Of a DNA stretch of 64,000 nt, positions 9,547 through 18,575 are shown in pieces. Both the position numbers and the translations under genes were made by a program. Origin of the DNA: Methylomicrobium lacus LW14 (GTDB taxonomy: Bacteria > Pseudomonadota > Gammaproteobacteria > Methylococcales > Methylomonadaceae); the NCBI RefSeq assembly GCF_000527095.1, contig NZ_AZUN01000001.1:4291501-4355500 (forward strand), read 5' to 3'. Position 1 is the first letter of the stretch; each line of letters starts with the position of its first letter. The notes under the pieces were generated by a model that worked only from the letters and a program-made list of their open reading frames with translations, was not told the origin of the DNA and made no database searches.

Positions 9547-9592
9547 TTTCCACAGGGTCGACTCTTACCCTGTGGAAATCAGGCGTTTTTTT
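9547..9592 (+). terminator. Hairpin terminator after metalloprotease
   Basis: A perfect 12-bp stem, TTTCCACAGGGT with ACCCTGTGGAAA (9547-9558 and 9567-9578), has an 8-nt loop. A run of seven T at 9586-9592 follows after seven bases. It lies 21 bp after the protease stop codon. The gap before the T run makes it a less than ideal intrinsic terminator. Confidence 0.6.
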
Positions 9593-9605
9593 CTTAACTG
9601 AAGGT

Positions 9606-9687
9606 ATCCACGAAAACCCCGAAAGTAACGGCCGAATGAATGGTGCGATGAAATCTTTCGTGCCTTTAGTGTTTTTCGTGGACAATG
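9606..9687. repeat. Dispersed CACGAA-type inverted repeat, copy 1
   Basis: The 45-bp stretch 9643-9687 matches the reverse complement of 49310-49354 with four mismatches. A facing partial arm (tccacgaaa...ccgaaag) lies at 9606-9626. The second copy at 49310-49545 has the same two arms farther apart. This looks like a small non-coding mobile or palindromic element. Confidence 0.7.
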
Positions 9688-9699
9688 ATGTAACATCAG

Positions 9700-11097
9700 C
9701 TACTGAGTTGATGCGTTTTCCTGCGGTAGGGCCGCCGTCCCTGGCGGTAACGGCTTGGCATCCATCTCGAAATCCATTCTGATGCGATGTGCAATCAATT
9801 CGGCTTCTTTTTTGTTTTTGAAGGGGCCGGCAATCACTTGATTAGTCCCGTCTTTTTCAACTTTTCGCGCCGGGATTGGCGGACCTTGATGCGTGAGCAT
9901 CGCCGCCAGTTGTTGCGCCATCGCCGCGTTGTGAAAGTCGGCGACTAAAATCGCCCAGTCGCTGCCGGTCAATTCGGGCACCACCGGCTGCCCGTAGAAA
10001 TGCACGGGATGTTGCACTTCCGGCGCTTTCGCGACGAGTTCCGGCACATCCAGGCTGGCCGCCAGGATCGGGGTGGGGATGCCGTCGGCGCGTTGCAGGG
10101 TGCGGTCGACTTTTTCCCAATCTACGGTTACGCCTTTTTCGGCGGCGGCTTGGCGCAGTTTTTTCAGCAGCGACTTTTGCAGTCGTTGTTTCTGGCCGGC
10201 CCATTTTTGCAGCGGCTGGTGGGCTTCCAGGTAAAGTCTGTCTCCGACCCATGCCGTCATATAAGGCTGGTGGACGATCCGCACCGGCATCCCGACCGCC
10301 GTTTTTTTGAACAGCGCTTTGATGTCTTCGGGGTAAAGCCGCACACAGCCGTGGCTGACCTGCATGCCGACGCCGTAAGGTTTGTTGGTGCCGTGGATCA
10401 GGTAGCTGTTAAAACCTAGCGATAGCGCATACTTGCCGAGCGGATTGTTGGGGCCGGGAGGCACCACGGCGGGCAGCGGGTCGCCTTTTGCCGCGTGTTC
10501 GCGTCGGATGGATTCCGGGGGAGCCCATGCCGGGTTGGCTTTTTTTGCGACGATAGTGGTTTGTCCTAAAGGGGTATTCCAGCCTTCACGGCCAATGCCG
10601 AGCGGGTAGGTAAACATGACGTCCGGCTGTTTCGGGGGAAAATAAAACATTCGCATGTTCGCCAGATTGAGCACGATGCCTTTGCGCGGCGCATCAGGCA
10701 GGATGAACCGCAACGGCAGCAGCACGCGCTGGCCCGCTTTAGGCGTCCAGGGACGAATACCGGGATTGGCGAGCGTGATCTCGTTATAGCCCAGGCCGAA
10801 ATGCCGGGCGATGTCGGACAAGGTGTCGCCGTCCTGCGCCCTGATCACGGCAAGCCTGCCGACAATGCGGCGGCCTTTGGCGATCGAAAACTTGTGGGCG
10901 GCGATGCCGGCAAGTTTCGGCCGCTGCTCGCTTGTAGCGGCCGGAGAGAAGGTTGCTGTAGGCGGCGGTGGAAGCGGCAGGTATTCTGTTGTAGGCTCAA
11001 GTTGGCAGCCGCTGAGCATGCCGACCGCCAACAGCACGCAAGGCAAGGCGGCATCCTGATGCAGCAGATCGGCCAATGTTTTTTTCAATGTCTTCAT
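9700..11097 (-). CDS. L,D-transpeptidase lipoprotein with LysM and SPOR domains
   Basis: A 465-residue envelope enzyme. The N-terminus is a lipoprotein signal (lipobox LSGC). A LysM module follows (V..RAQDGDTLSDIARHFGL...NPGI), then a YkuD L,D-transpeptidase domain with HGTNKPYGVGMQVSHGCVRL, in which the last motif carries the catalytic Cys. A C-terminal SPOR-like domain (DWAILVADFHN...AGPFKNKKEAE) would bind denuded septal peptidoglycan. It makes meso-diaminopimelate crosslinks or attaches proteins to peptidoglycan. I chose ATG at 11097 because it starts directly before the lipoprotein signal; the frame is open for 41 more codons upstream with no signal-like sequence. It stands alone on the minus strand. 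Confidence 0.88.
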   Translation of the reverse strand: MKTLKKTLADLLHQDAALPCVLLAVGMLSGCQLEPTTEYLPLPPPPTATFSPAATSEQRPKLAGIAAHKFSIAKGRRIVGRLAVIRAQDGDTLSDIARHFGLGYNEITLANPGIRPWTPKAGQRVLLPLRFILPDAPRKGIVLNLANMRMFYFPPKQPDVMFTYPLGIGREGWNTPLGQTTIVAKKANPAWAPPESIRREHAAKGDPLPAVVPPGPNNPLGKYALSLGFNSYLIHGTNKPYGVGMQVSHGCVRLYPEDIKALFKKTAVGMPVRIVHQPYMTAWVGDRLYLEAHQPLQKWAGQKQRLQKSLLKKLRQAAAEKGVTVDWEKVDRTLQRADGIPTPILAASLDVPELVAKAPEVQHPVHFYGQPVVPELTGSDWAILVADFHNAAMAQQLAAMLTHQGPPIPARKVEKDGTNQVIAGPFKNKKEAELIAHRIRMDFEMDAKPLPPGTAALPQENASTQ

Positions 11098-11271
11098 AGG
11101 CATAAGCGGTAATGGCGGGTGCGGGATGCAATAATAAAAGTTAGACATTAGAATCAGCCAATTATTGATAGAAGCGACACAATTGGAAGTGCATGCACGC
11201 AAAAGGCCTGGTGTGTTCAACTGGGTCCGCGAATTTTCAATATCAACATTGAATAAATCGGTAACTATTCA

Positions 11272-11351
11272 CTTCCCCCTTTGAAAAAGGGGGATCGAGG
11301 GGGATTTATTTGAAAAAATCTCCCCTAACCCCTCTTTTTCAAAGAGGGGGA
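11272..11351. repeat. Imperfect long palindrome (CCCCTTTGAAAAAGGGGG type)
   Basis: Two arms of about 35 bp (ttccccctttgaaaaaggggga... and ...tctttttcaaagaggggga) face each other around a short centre. They can fold into one large hairpin, or each arm into a small one. The composition is typical of dispersed intergenic palindromic elements in proteobacterial genomes. It sits between the transpeptidase and the DUF1097 gene. Confidence 0.7.
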
Positions 11352-11420
11352 CTTACCAATACAGTCTTTTTACGGATACCGCGCTGGGTTTTGAAAGACG
11401 CTAAACCAATACGCCCTTGA

Positions 11421-11992
11421 TTACTTCGTCGTCCATTTTTCGGCTAGTTGCGCTGAAAACTTGCCAAGATAAACGCCGATCACGATCGAAACCGAAATCA
11501 CCACGAGCGAATTGCTGAATGAGACGCCAAGCAAACGTCCTCAGTCATTTTGTCAGGCGTTTGCAGCAGATAGGCAAAGGTCATCGAATAACCGAACACG
11601 CTGGCCGGGATTGTGGATAATTGAGGAATGCTCGCGGCGAGACACATCACGATTACCGCAATGGTGACGGTTAAGGCCGCCATCAAAGGAAACCCGAGCA
11701 GCGCGTCGGACGGCACATTTATAAGCAGGAAAGCCGTTATCCAAGCCATCACGACGCCGAAAATGCTACAGGTAATCGTGCCCTTGAAGGCGGCTTCATT
11801 CGCACCGAGCGCGAAATATGCCGCCCAAGGAATCGTTGCCGCCCAGATGAAAAAATATCCGCTGAGCGGGCCTACCGCAAAAAATGTCGCGGCGCCCGCC
11901 AAGATGCCGATACTGAAGGAAAGTGCTGTGAGTTGGTTAATAGTGTGATTCTCTAAATGGCGCCTCGACGATGTGATATAAATGGCTTTCAT
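11421..11992 (-). pseudogene. Frameshifted DUF1097 membrane protein
   Basis: Read from ATG 11992, the frame gives a hydrophobic protein with about five membrane helices (for example LSFSIGILAGAATFFAVG) that looks like the DUF1097 family. It then leaves the family pattern after LLQTPDKMTED and stops at 11498. If one T is added to the T run at 11533-11535 (AAA on the plus strand), the frame continues as VLLGVSFSNSLVVISVSIVI... to a stop at 11421. This gives about 190 residues with a proper last helix. A single-base deletion therefore truncates the gene, or it is a sequencing error. No Shine-Dalgarno is visible before the ATG. Confidence 0.65.
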
Positions 11993-12037
11993 AAGGGAGG
12001 CGGTCCGATGAAAGTCCAATCTTTTGCCTTTGCTCAA

Positions 12038-12848
12038 CAGGTGAGTCTTCCATCGGTCGTCAGGATGTTACCAAATATTCCCTGTTAAACAAATAAATGC
12101 GAATGATTAATTCGGACCTTTGACGTTTTAATCTGCATAGTTGACTATAAAATCTTGAAAATAACTCTGGACGCGTGTAAGATGATTTTCTCAAAAAAAC
12201 ACGGGTTTATTATTGCTCCGGCCTCTTGTTGTTTGAAACAGATTTCCTTGGGTTAGTCGAAAAGCTTTGGTTGGTTGGGGCTGTAAAACCCTGGGCTTAA
12301 TCTGACGTTGATAGGCGGAATTCGACCCTTTCCGACCTGTCAAGGCTTACTCATTGAGCGTCTATTCATTAGTATGCGCCACCTATTTAGGAGGGTATTT
12401 TGGTTAGCATTAAAGGTTGCTATCAATAATTAGAGCCTGCTCAGAAAGTCTTAATGAACAATAAAATCTATCGGTTTCGGCGTAAGTTATTGATATAAAG
12501 TGATTCTGAAGCAAATTTACTACATTGCGGCCCTGGCAAATTCAAATCTGGGCAAAAAGGGTGCACGGCTTTAAGCGTATGTTGCTCAAAAACCGTGCAC
12601 TTACATCATCGAAAAATAACTTATTCACCAATTAAATCAAACAGATAGTATTTTCTGAGTAGACTCTAATTAAATGCCGTAGCATTTAATTTAACAGATT
12701 ATCAGAGTGGCATTATGTGTAGATAATCTAATCTTAATATATGCCTGAATAGGTGTTTACTTAACCTTAAGCTGCACAACTCTACACCAAACATGTAGAA
12801 ATTTAACTTTAAATTACAATTTTTGGTCTGTATTTTAGGTTTTTTGAC
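12038..12848. other. Long A+T-rich intergenic region
   Basis: No open frame with coding character was found in these 811 bp. It contains repeat copy A (12281-12340) and an 8-bp inverted repeat, GTGCACGG (12561-12568) with CCGTGCAC (12593-12600). The base composition shifts here from G+C rich to A+T rich, so this marks the left border of a probable genomic island. Confidence 0.5.
12281..12340 (+). repeat. Dispersed repeat family, copy A (internally deleted)
   Basis: The sequence ctgtaaaaccctgggcttaa and the following tctgacgttgataggcgg match copy B at 14188. Copy A lacks a 36-bp internal segment that copy B has between two direct repeats AATCTGACG. It therefore looks like a recombination deletion derivative of the same element. 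Confidence 0.65.
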
Positions 12849-14120
12849 ATGAGTTCACTACCTCAAGAAGACAATCACGAGCCGAATATAACACCACCCA
12901 GACAACGGGAATTCGACTGGAATCGCCGCGCGGGCCCGATCTTTAAATGGGGAATAATGGTGGCCTTTTTACTTATACTGCTAGGTGTGTTTTTTGTCAA
13001 ATTTTCCTTGGCTAATGAATACCTAGGAAATCTGATCGTATGCGTTGGGCTCGGCATTATTCTAGGTGCATTTGGTTCAACAGCAAGCTTAAATCTTCCA
13101 ACTCAGGGTATTGTTCTCACAGGCGTAGCTGTTCTATCTGTTGTTCTATTCAAGCTAATCATAACTGAGATGAATAATGGATATTTAAGAGTGAGAATTG
13201 GCTCAAATATTGAGCCTGAAACTCAAATGTTATTACGAGGAGATCAAGATTTCTTGGGAAGTTATCAGAGATCTGGAAAAACTTATGATTTTGTAATATT
13301 TGGCACGGATATTAGGAGTCCACACCTCAGTCTTGCTGTGTCATTTCCAGATAAAACGGAATCTATATTTGACTGTATTTCCTTAGATAAGATAAAACCC
13401 TATCTTGCGTCTGGAAAAATGATTGAATGGCATTTAAATGCCAGTGAAGGGAAACTTGTAAATGATAAAGGTGAGGTATTTGCAAGTTTACCATGCCAAG
13501 GCCGAATGGTTGATGCAGGAAGTGGAAGTTCCTCGTTATCTAAAGAGTGGTTTTGGCAGATATTTAATTTATTACCATCAGCACTTGCTGCCGATACCCC
13601 TGAAGCCCTTATAGAACAGCTTGACTCTGAGGCGATAAATGTTCGCCAAGACGCACGTTCTCAACTTAGCAAATTGGGAATTGATGTGATTAATCCATTG
13701 CTAGCTGGTTTAAGCAAGAAAGACATAACGTATCGTTCGCAGTTGGGAATTATTGTCGCGCTTACAGAGATGATGCGAGATAACAAAAAAAAGCGCACAG
13801 AGATAATTCAAAATATTCCAAGTGACGACCTTGTAAAATTGGTTGACGCAACAGCTAATGAAGATCGTACCATCCGAGTCTATGCTTCTGAATTCTTGTA
13901 TGATCTTGGGGATCCACGGACAATAGAGTTAGCTTTTGATCGATTTTCTCCAGCAAGCGAGAATGGTCGATATAATCTCCTTTTTGTTATTAAAGGCGCG
14001 GTACCCTATTCATCCACAAATCAGAAACAGTCTTTAGCAAATAAAGTTATCTCGCTTAAATCTGATGATACCCCTGAAACCAATGAATTGATTGATTCCA
14101 TTGTTAATTTGGCTCAATAA
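12849..14120 (+). CDS. Membrane protein with HEAT-like C-terminus, unknown function
   Basis: A 423-residue protein with three N-terminal membrane helices (about residues 34-58, 60-80 and 86-104). An extracytoplasmic or cytoplasmic beta-rich middle region follows. About residues 255-423 form a helical region that looks like HEAT-type repeats (LIEQLDSEAINVRQDARSQL..., IRVYASEFLYDLGDPRTIEL). I do not recognise the family. Codon use is A+T rich compared with flanking core genes, which suggests transfer. The start has AGG about nine bases upstream. It precedes the ABC-3C-like operon in the same orientation, but repeat copy B lies between them. Confidence 0.65.
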   Translation: MSSLPQEDNHEPNITPPRQREFDWNRRAGPIFKWGIMVAFLLILLGVFFVKFSLANEYLGNLIVCVGLGIILGAFGSTASLNLPTQGIVLTGVAVLSVVLFKLIITEMNNGYLRVRIGSNIEPETQMLLRGDQDFLGSYQRSGKTYDFVIFGTDIRSPHLSLAVSFPDKTESIFDCISLDKIKPYLASGKMIEWHLNASEGKLVNDKGEVFASLPCQGRMVDAGSGSSSLSKEWFWQIFNLLPSALAADTPEALIEQLDSEAINVRQDARSQLSKLGIDVINPLLAGLSKKDITYRSQLGIIVALTEMMRDNKKKRTEIIQNIPSDDLVKLVDATANEDRTIRVYASEFLYDLGDPRTIELAFDRFSPASENGRYNLLFVIKGAVPYSSTNQKQSLANKVISLKSDDTPETNELIDSIVNLAQ

Positions 14121-14187
14121 GATGGTCAAGGGATGAAGCTGGATGGCATTGGCAGGTGCGGCTGGGTTTATCAACCCAGCCTACGCG

Positions 14188-14293
14188 CTGTAAAACTATG
14201 GGCTTAATCTGACGACTTCAAAAATTTGCTTCAATGGAATCTGACGTTGATAGGCGGAAATCAACCCTTGCAGACGCTAGCTCTTTCTGATTC
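14188..14293 (+). repeat. Dispersed repeat family, copy B
   Basis: The full-length form of the element: ctgtaaaactatgggctt..., a central segment gacttcaaaaatttgcttca, then gttgataggcgg and ...gctctttctgattc. Copies A (12281) and C (56564) share the ends. It is preceded by an 8-bp hairpin GCTGGGTT/AACCCAGC at 14161-14180 that may end transcription of the upstream membrane-protein gene. The 318-bp gap 14121-14438 holds nothing else that I can identify. Confidence 0.65.
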
Positions 14294-14438
14294 AATGACA
14301 TTAATTCGATCGTTATCCGTCATTACTGCTTGTTACCGCTGATATACAGAATGGAAAATCCTTAGGTTCACAAATTTCCTCTGGCGACAAAATTTTCTTG
14401 GTAGAGAACAGAAATTTTCTAATTGCAAGTAGAACTCT

Positions 14439-14711
14439 ATGATGGTTACTGAAATCGGACCCAGTGATCTTAAAGACTTAGACCCTTTTGAACAGAAGGA
14501 CCTAAGGATGCGGTGGTTTCTTGCGAATTATGAAGACCCTGCTGAGAGAACCCCCTACGATTCGGCTGTAGGTGGCTACATTTGGATTTGGAGCGGCCCG
14601 TACGATGCTCGGGAGGAAATAGAAGGGTACTTTTACGAATATGCCAAAGAATCGTCTATCTACGCGTCTGGATCCGTAGGACATGTGGAGGGAGCCGAGG
14701 AACGTGGCTAA
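14439..14711 (+). CDS. Small acidic protein heading the ABC-3C-like operon
   Basis: A 90-residue acidic soluble protein of unknown family. The core pattern YEDPAERTPYDS...GGYIWIWSGPYDARE is rich in aromatic and Gly residues and looks like a conserved domain rather than random sequence. I cannot place it. The stop codon overlaps the GTG start of the next gene by eight bases, so translation is probably coupled and the protein likely belongs to the same system. Start options are ATG 14439 and ATG 14442. It may be the N-terminal remnant of a longer protein. Confidence 0.6.
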   Translation: MMVTEIGPSDLKDLDPFEQKDLRMRWFLANYEDPAERTPYDSAVGGYIWIWSGPYDAREEIEGYFYEYAKESSIYASGSVGHVEGAEERG

Positions 14712-15912
14712 CAATAAAAGCTTTGCTGAACAAACCAATGCCGATAACAAGGAAATCGGATTTCACTATCAATATTATTATTTTCTCTACCGTCTCTTAA
14801 ACCTGAAGTCAGGTCAATCAGCCGGTCTTGAGGTTAAGGATGACGTTCACACCGAACTCGACAACGATACCCAAATTCTCTTCCAACTAAAGCACACAGT
14901 GCAGAACAATGCAGTTGGAAATCCTATCGCGCTGACAGAACTAGATGGCGATCTTTGGAAGACTCTCCACAACTGGGCAAAGATCATCTCTGACGAGACA
15001 GATGGCCGTAGCCTGAAATCGGAACAAATCAAGTTCATCAAGAAAACTGAATTTCACCTTGTCACCAACAAGTCGGAAAGTAGACGAAACAAATTCCTGA
15101 AAGGCTTAGAAGCTTACAAAGCTGCAGAGATGAATTTCGATACGTTGTACAACCATATAAAGTCATTGCACGGAAAAACCCAAGACGCATCCATCAAGAC
15201 CTACATAGTAGAGGTGCTTTCTCTTGAAGGTGAAGTTCTCCAGCTCTTCCTAAGCCAAATTCATCTGGAGCTGAGTCTAGATGATCTCCATACCTTAATA
15301 AAGACAGCTATTCGAGAAAAGATGGTTGAAAATTCTAAGGTGGATATTGTATTTGAACGGCTGGACTCGAACATTCGAACTGACAATTACATATCTATCA
15401 AACAAGGCGAGAAAGTCCAGCTTGACTTTGATTCATTCTATGGTCGTTACAGGAACATTTTTGCCACATCAAGGGAGCCGCTTCAATTAGGCAGGCCATT
15501 CGTGGCGGCTTACCCAGACGATATTTTTGCACAAACATTCATTAAGCAACTCATCGCCATTAAAGCCATGAAAGTTGATGATGTTGAAAAGGCTTTTGAG
15601 TACACAACGCACAAGCTAAAAATAGCTCGCTTACTGGATGAGTGGCTACAATCTGGAGACCTGGTTGCCGACGAGGTAGCGGCATTCCACGGCGATGTAA
15701 CCTTCAAATGGCGAAATGCATTTGAACATTGGTGCGAAGACTGTCTCGACCATGAGGTTGTCGCCAAAGCGAAGGGGTTGTTGTATGATCTTCGCCAACT
15801 AGAGTTCTCTATAGCGAGTAGCAAACTCAATACTGAGCTCAGCAACGGAGAGCTTTACCATCTTTCTGATGAGAAATTGATTGGATGGCATAGAAATTGG
15901 AAGACTCTGTAA
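14704..15912 (+). CDS. Predicted nuclease-like component of ABC-3C system
   Basis: A 402-residue soluble protein. The N-terminal domain (about 15-110) shows GFHYQYYYFLYRLLNL, then GLEVKDDVHTE (Glu43, Asp46, Asp47) and FQLKHT (Gln61, Lys63). This fits the D...(E/Q)xK pattern of restriction-endonuclease-fold nucleases of the Cap4/Mrr kind. The rest is helical and unassigned. In ABC-3C systems the third component carries the effector domain, which suits a nuclease here. The start is taken as GTG 14704 with GGAGGGAG just upstream; an ATG at 14683 would add seven residues. It overlaps both neighbours. The nuclease assignment is inferred from motifs only. Confidence 0.7.
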   Translation: MANNKSFAEQTNADNKEIGFHYQYYYFLYRLLNLKSGQSAGLEVKDDVHTELDNDTQILFQLKHTVQNNAVGNPIALTELDGDLWKTLHNWAKIISDETDGRSLKSEQIKFIKKTEFHLVTNKSESRRNKFLKGLEAYKAAEMNFDTLYNHIKSLHGKTQDASIKTYIVEVLSLEGEVLQLFLSQIHLELSLDDLHTLIKTAIREKMVENSKVDIVFERLDSNIRTDNYISIKQGEKVQLDFDSFYGRYRNIFATSREPLQLGRPFVAAYPDDIFAQTFIKQLIAIKAMKVDDVEKAFEYTTHKLKIARLLDEWLQSGDLVADEVAAFHGDVTFKWRNAFEHWCEDCLDHEVVAKAKGLLYDLRQLEFSIASSKLNTELSNGELYHLSDEKLIGWHRNWKTL

Positions 15913-16379
15913 TTCAAATACCAGATAAGGCCAACAAAGGCTTTTGGGAGGGTTATAACAACGTTGGCATAGGCGTGTTGGCTCTTGCCTCGGTGCTCAA
16001 TTACTCACACAGCCTCTCCATCCCAAAGGCGCTGCTGATCATTCCAATGATCATCCATCGCCCCACTCTGGCCTATATGTCCCACAAAGGGACACTGGGA
16101 CGTGGGTCAGCCGCGCTTACATCAGGCTCCCCACAACTTTTCGTGAACTTTAATGAGCGTTTCGAAAGTAGCCTTCCCTTATCAATCAACTCTATACAGC
16201 TTCTCGTCCATCTTGGTTATGCAAAACTTGGCAAAACCCTTATACGACAGAAACTTTTAGAGATCGACAAGGACTTTGGGCATCGTGCCCAAAAGATTGC
16301 TCAAGCTTCTGAAAAAATTTCCGAGCTTCTTCTCGAACCCGAGGAGGAGCTTTACTTGAACTTTAGGGTACAGCTGTGA
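15897..16379 (+). CDS. ABC-3C middle component-like protein
   Basis: A 160-residue protein between the nuclease-like gene and the DUF3732 ATPase. Features such as VGIGVLALASVLN, KALLIIPMIIHRP and the closing helical EEELYLNFRVQL resemble the middle component of three-component ABC conflict systems, which bridges the ATPase and effector. The start is TTG 15897, overlapping the upstream gene by 16 bases. The stop TGA overlaps the GTG of the next gene by three bases. Such tight packing supports a single functional unit. Confidence 0.65.
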   Translation: MEDSVIQIPDKANKGFWEGYNNVGIGVLALASVLNYSHSLSIPKALLIIPMIIHRPTLAYMSHKGTLGRGSAALTSGSPQLFVNFNERFESSLPLSINSIQLLVHLGYAKLGKTLIRQKLLEIDKDFGHRAQKIAQASEKISELLLEPEEELYLNFRVQL

Positions 16380-18229
16380 ACTTTGGTATTGACGCTATCG
16401 TCCTTTGGTCGCGAAAAGGCGAAACTCGTTCGTTAGAGTTTGATCGCAATAAAGTGAACGTTATTACAGGTGAAAGCCAAACGGGGAAATCGACCATATT
16501 AAAGGTCTTTGATTACTGCTTCCTGGCTAGTAATCACGATATTCCTCATGATGTTATTAACGACAACGTGAGTTGGTACGGCATCAAGTTTTATATTAAC
16601 GACAAAAGTTTTTTCCTTGCTCGGCGCAGTCCGGTTGGGAGTGTTGTCTCATCTGATTACTATTTTTCATCGCTGGGCGATATTCCAAGGACACTTACGC
16701 CAAACATCAATCAGGACGATCTTCGCAGCATACTTGAGACGGAGTTCTCCATTGACGATCGGATCCGTATGCCTTTTGGTGGTAAGGTCATTAAAGCTGG
16801 TTCTAGGGTTTCTTTCCGATACTTCTTCCTCTTCAATACAATATCAGACGACATCATTCTCAATAGTAAAAATTTCTTCGATAAACAAGAGATAGACCGA
16901 TATCGCGAGGCATTGCCGAGAGTTTTCGACCTCGCCTTGGGTATTGATGACCTGGAAAATATCGTCGCCCGCGAGCGTAAGGAAGCGCTGCTCAAAGAAA
17001 TTAATAAGCTAGAGCGGAAAAATAACTCTCTCGTAGAAAATCAAAGCTCGTTTGCTAGCGAAATCCGAGATATCGCGGCGAGAGCTGCTGAGTATGGCCT
17101 CACCCCGGAACTCGATAAGGACGTGACAGCTACGACCCTGCGTGAACTCTTGGATAGATCCAACATCACGCCGAACTATGATGCCTCTACCAAGCGCCGA
17201 TCGGATATTAATTCACAATTGTTTTCAATTAATCGGCAAATACGTAAATATTCCCAGTTCAACGAAGAGTACAAGAGCTACAAAGCTACGATAAAACAGT
17301 CGAAAGACAGCCTGAAGCCTCTCAAGATATTGATCGAACGCTCTAGCGAGATAGTTAAATCGGAGATCTTTGATGAACTGATCAGTAGCCTACAGGCTGA
17401 TTTACGTGTGATTGACGAAGCGATTAGGGCCAAACGACCAGTTGAAAGCCAGTTGAATGGTGTAATAAGACAGCTGGAAGATAAGAAAAAAGCGTTGTTG
17501 GAAGAGCTTCAAGTTCTTCCAGAGAACCCCAACTCCTTCAACCAGTTGCATGATATGTGGGTATTTCTAGGCGAGGCCAGAGGCAAACTCAGTGTTTACA
17601 CCTGTATGGATGAGAAGCGAGCTGAAAAGCCTGAATTACCTGACCTGTATAGATTAGAGGGGGAATACGAGGCAATACAAGTTAAGGATGTGGAAGCTGA
17701 GCGCGCTGCGACTATTAATTTGATCGATGAAGTAGCAACAGATTTGATGAAGCAGGTCAAAACTGCATTAGAGAACTATGCAACCTGGTACGCTAGCTTC
17801 AATTATAAAGAAAAGAAGATACAGCTTAGAAAGCCTAAATCGACACTGATTGAGAACATCGGAAGCAGTTCTAACCACATGTTCTTACATCTCATCCATT
17901 TCTTGTCTCTTCATGAGGTAGCTATCAACAAGAGGTCTAAGTTTGTTCCAACTTTTCTGATTGTTGACCAGCCCAGCCGCCCTTACTGGGGAGAAGAAGA
18001 GGATGTTGATCCTGAGAACATGATACACAGTGATAGAGCGAAAATTAGAACTGCTTTCGAGATGCTGAATGATTTCATTGGCACAATTAATAAAGAATAT
18101 AAACAGCAATTCCAAATCATTATGTTCGAGCATGTGCCTTCAACAATGTTCGACGGACTAAATAACGTAAATTTATTGACGCCTTTCAGAGATGGAAATG
18201 CTCTTATACCAATAAGTTGGAGCAACTAA
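16376..18229 (+). CDS. DUF3732 SMC-like ATPase of ABC-3C system
   Basis: A 617-residue SMC/Rad50-type ABC ATPase. Walker A is GESQTGKST (residues 32-40) after a short N-terminal beta segment, as in DUF3732 proteins. About residues 190-450 are strongly coiled-coil. The C-terminal lobe holds the Walker B-like FLIVDQPSRPYW, a DUF3732 hallmark. Such ATPases sit with a middle component and an effector protein in bioinformatically described three-component conflict systems and are thought to sense invading DNA. The start is GTG 16376, coupled to the preceding stop. The A+T-rich codon use contrasts with the following aldolase gene. Confidence 0.82.
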   Translation: MNFGIDAIVLWSRKGETRSLEFDRNKVNVITGESQTGKSTILKVFDYCFLASNHDIPHDVINDNVSWYGIKFYINDKSFFLARRSPVGSVVSSDYYFSSLGDIPRTLTPNINQDDLRSILETEFSIDDRIRMPFGGKVIKAGSRVSFRYFFLFNTISDDIILNSKNFFDKQEIDRYREALPRVFDLALGIDDLENIVARERKEALLKEINKLERKNNSLVENQSSFASEIRDIAARAAEYGLTPELDKDVTATTLRELLDRSNITPNYDASTKRRSDINSQLFSINRQIRKYSQFNEEYKSYKATIKQSKDSLKPLKILIERSSEIVKSEIFDELISSLQADLRVIDEAIRAKRPVESQLNGVIRQLEDKKKALLEELQVLPENPNSFNQLHDMWVFLGEARGKLSVYTCMDEKRAEKPELPDLYRLEGEYEAIQVKDVEAERAATINLIDEVATDLMKQVKTALENYATWYASFNYKEKKIQLRKPKSTLIENIGSSSNHMFLHLIHFLSLHEVAINKRSKFVPTFLIVDQPSRPYWGEEEDVDPENMIHSDRAKIRTAFEMLNDFIGTINKEYKQQFQIIMFEHVPSTMFDGLNNVNLLTPFRDGNALIPISWSN

Positions 18230-18575
18230 ACAATAGTTTGCAAGGCTGTTAACCGGCATCTAATATTTTCCAGCCCGCGTAGCCGCGATTAGCGTAATTG
18301 CGGGAACGATATGCTTTCGCTTGCGTGGTAGACTTTGCTTTCGGTTACGCTTTGCTAGCCAAGGCTGCGTTGATTGTCCTCTAAAAGCGTAATATCGTTC
18401 ATTCTAAAATCAAAATTAATCGGCAGCTTCTGGCCGATTTGAGCCGATCAATTTTAGTGAGCCCCTAGCGTGACAGCGTTTGCAACCTAGGCTCAGGAGG
18501 GAAGTTTGATCAGGTATTTGCAGTTTCTCCGGTCAAAAAGCCGATCACATCCTGGGCCGTCTCAGTTGCACGATT
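18230..18575. other. Convergent intergenic region, end of island
   Basis: A 346-bp gap between two convergent stops. It contains a G+C-rich degenerate palindromic stretch (about 18270-18330, agcccgcgtagccgcg... cgcttgcgtgg), similar in style to intergenic palindromic elements. I see no gene. Composition returns to the core genome level here. Confidence 0.4.

Noticed and set aside
14439..14711. Small ORF read as a toxin of a toxin-antitoxin pair
   Set aside because: No known toxin motif is visible and the partner gene is a 402-residue protein in an ABC-3C-like operon.
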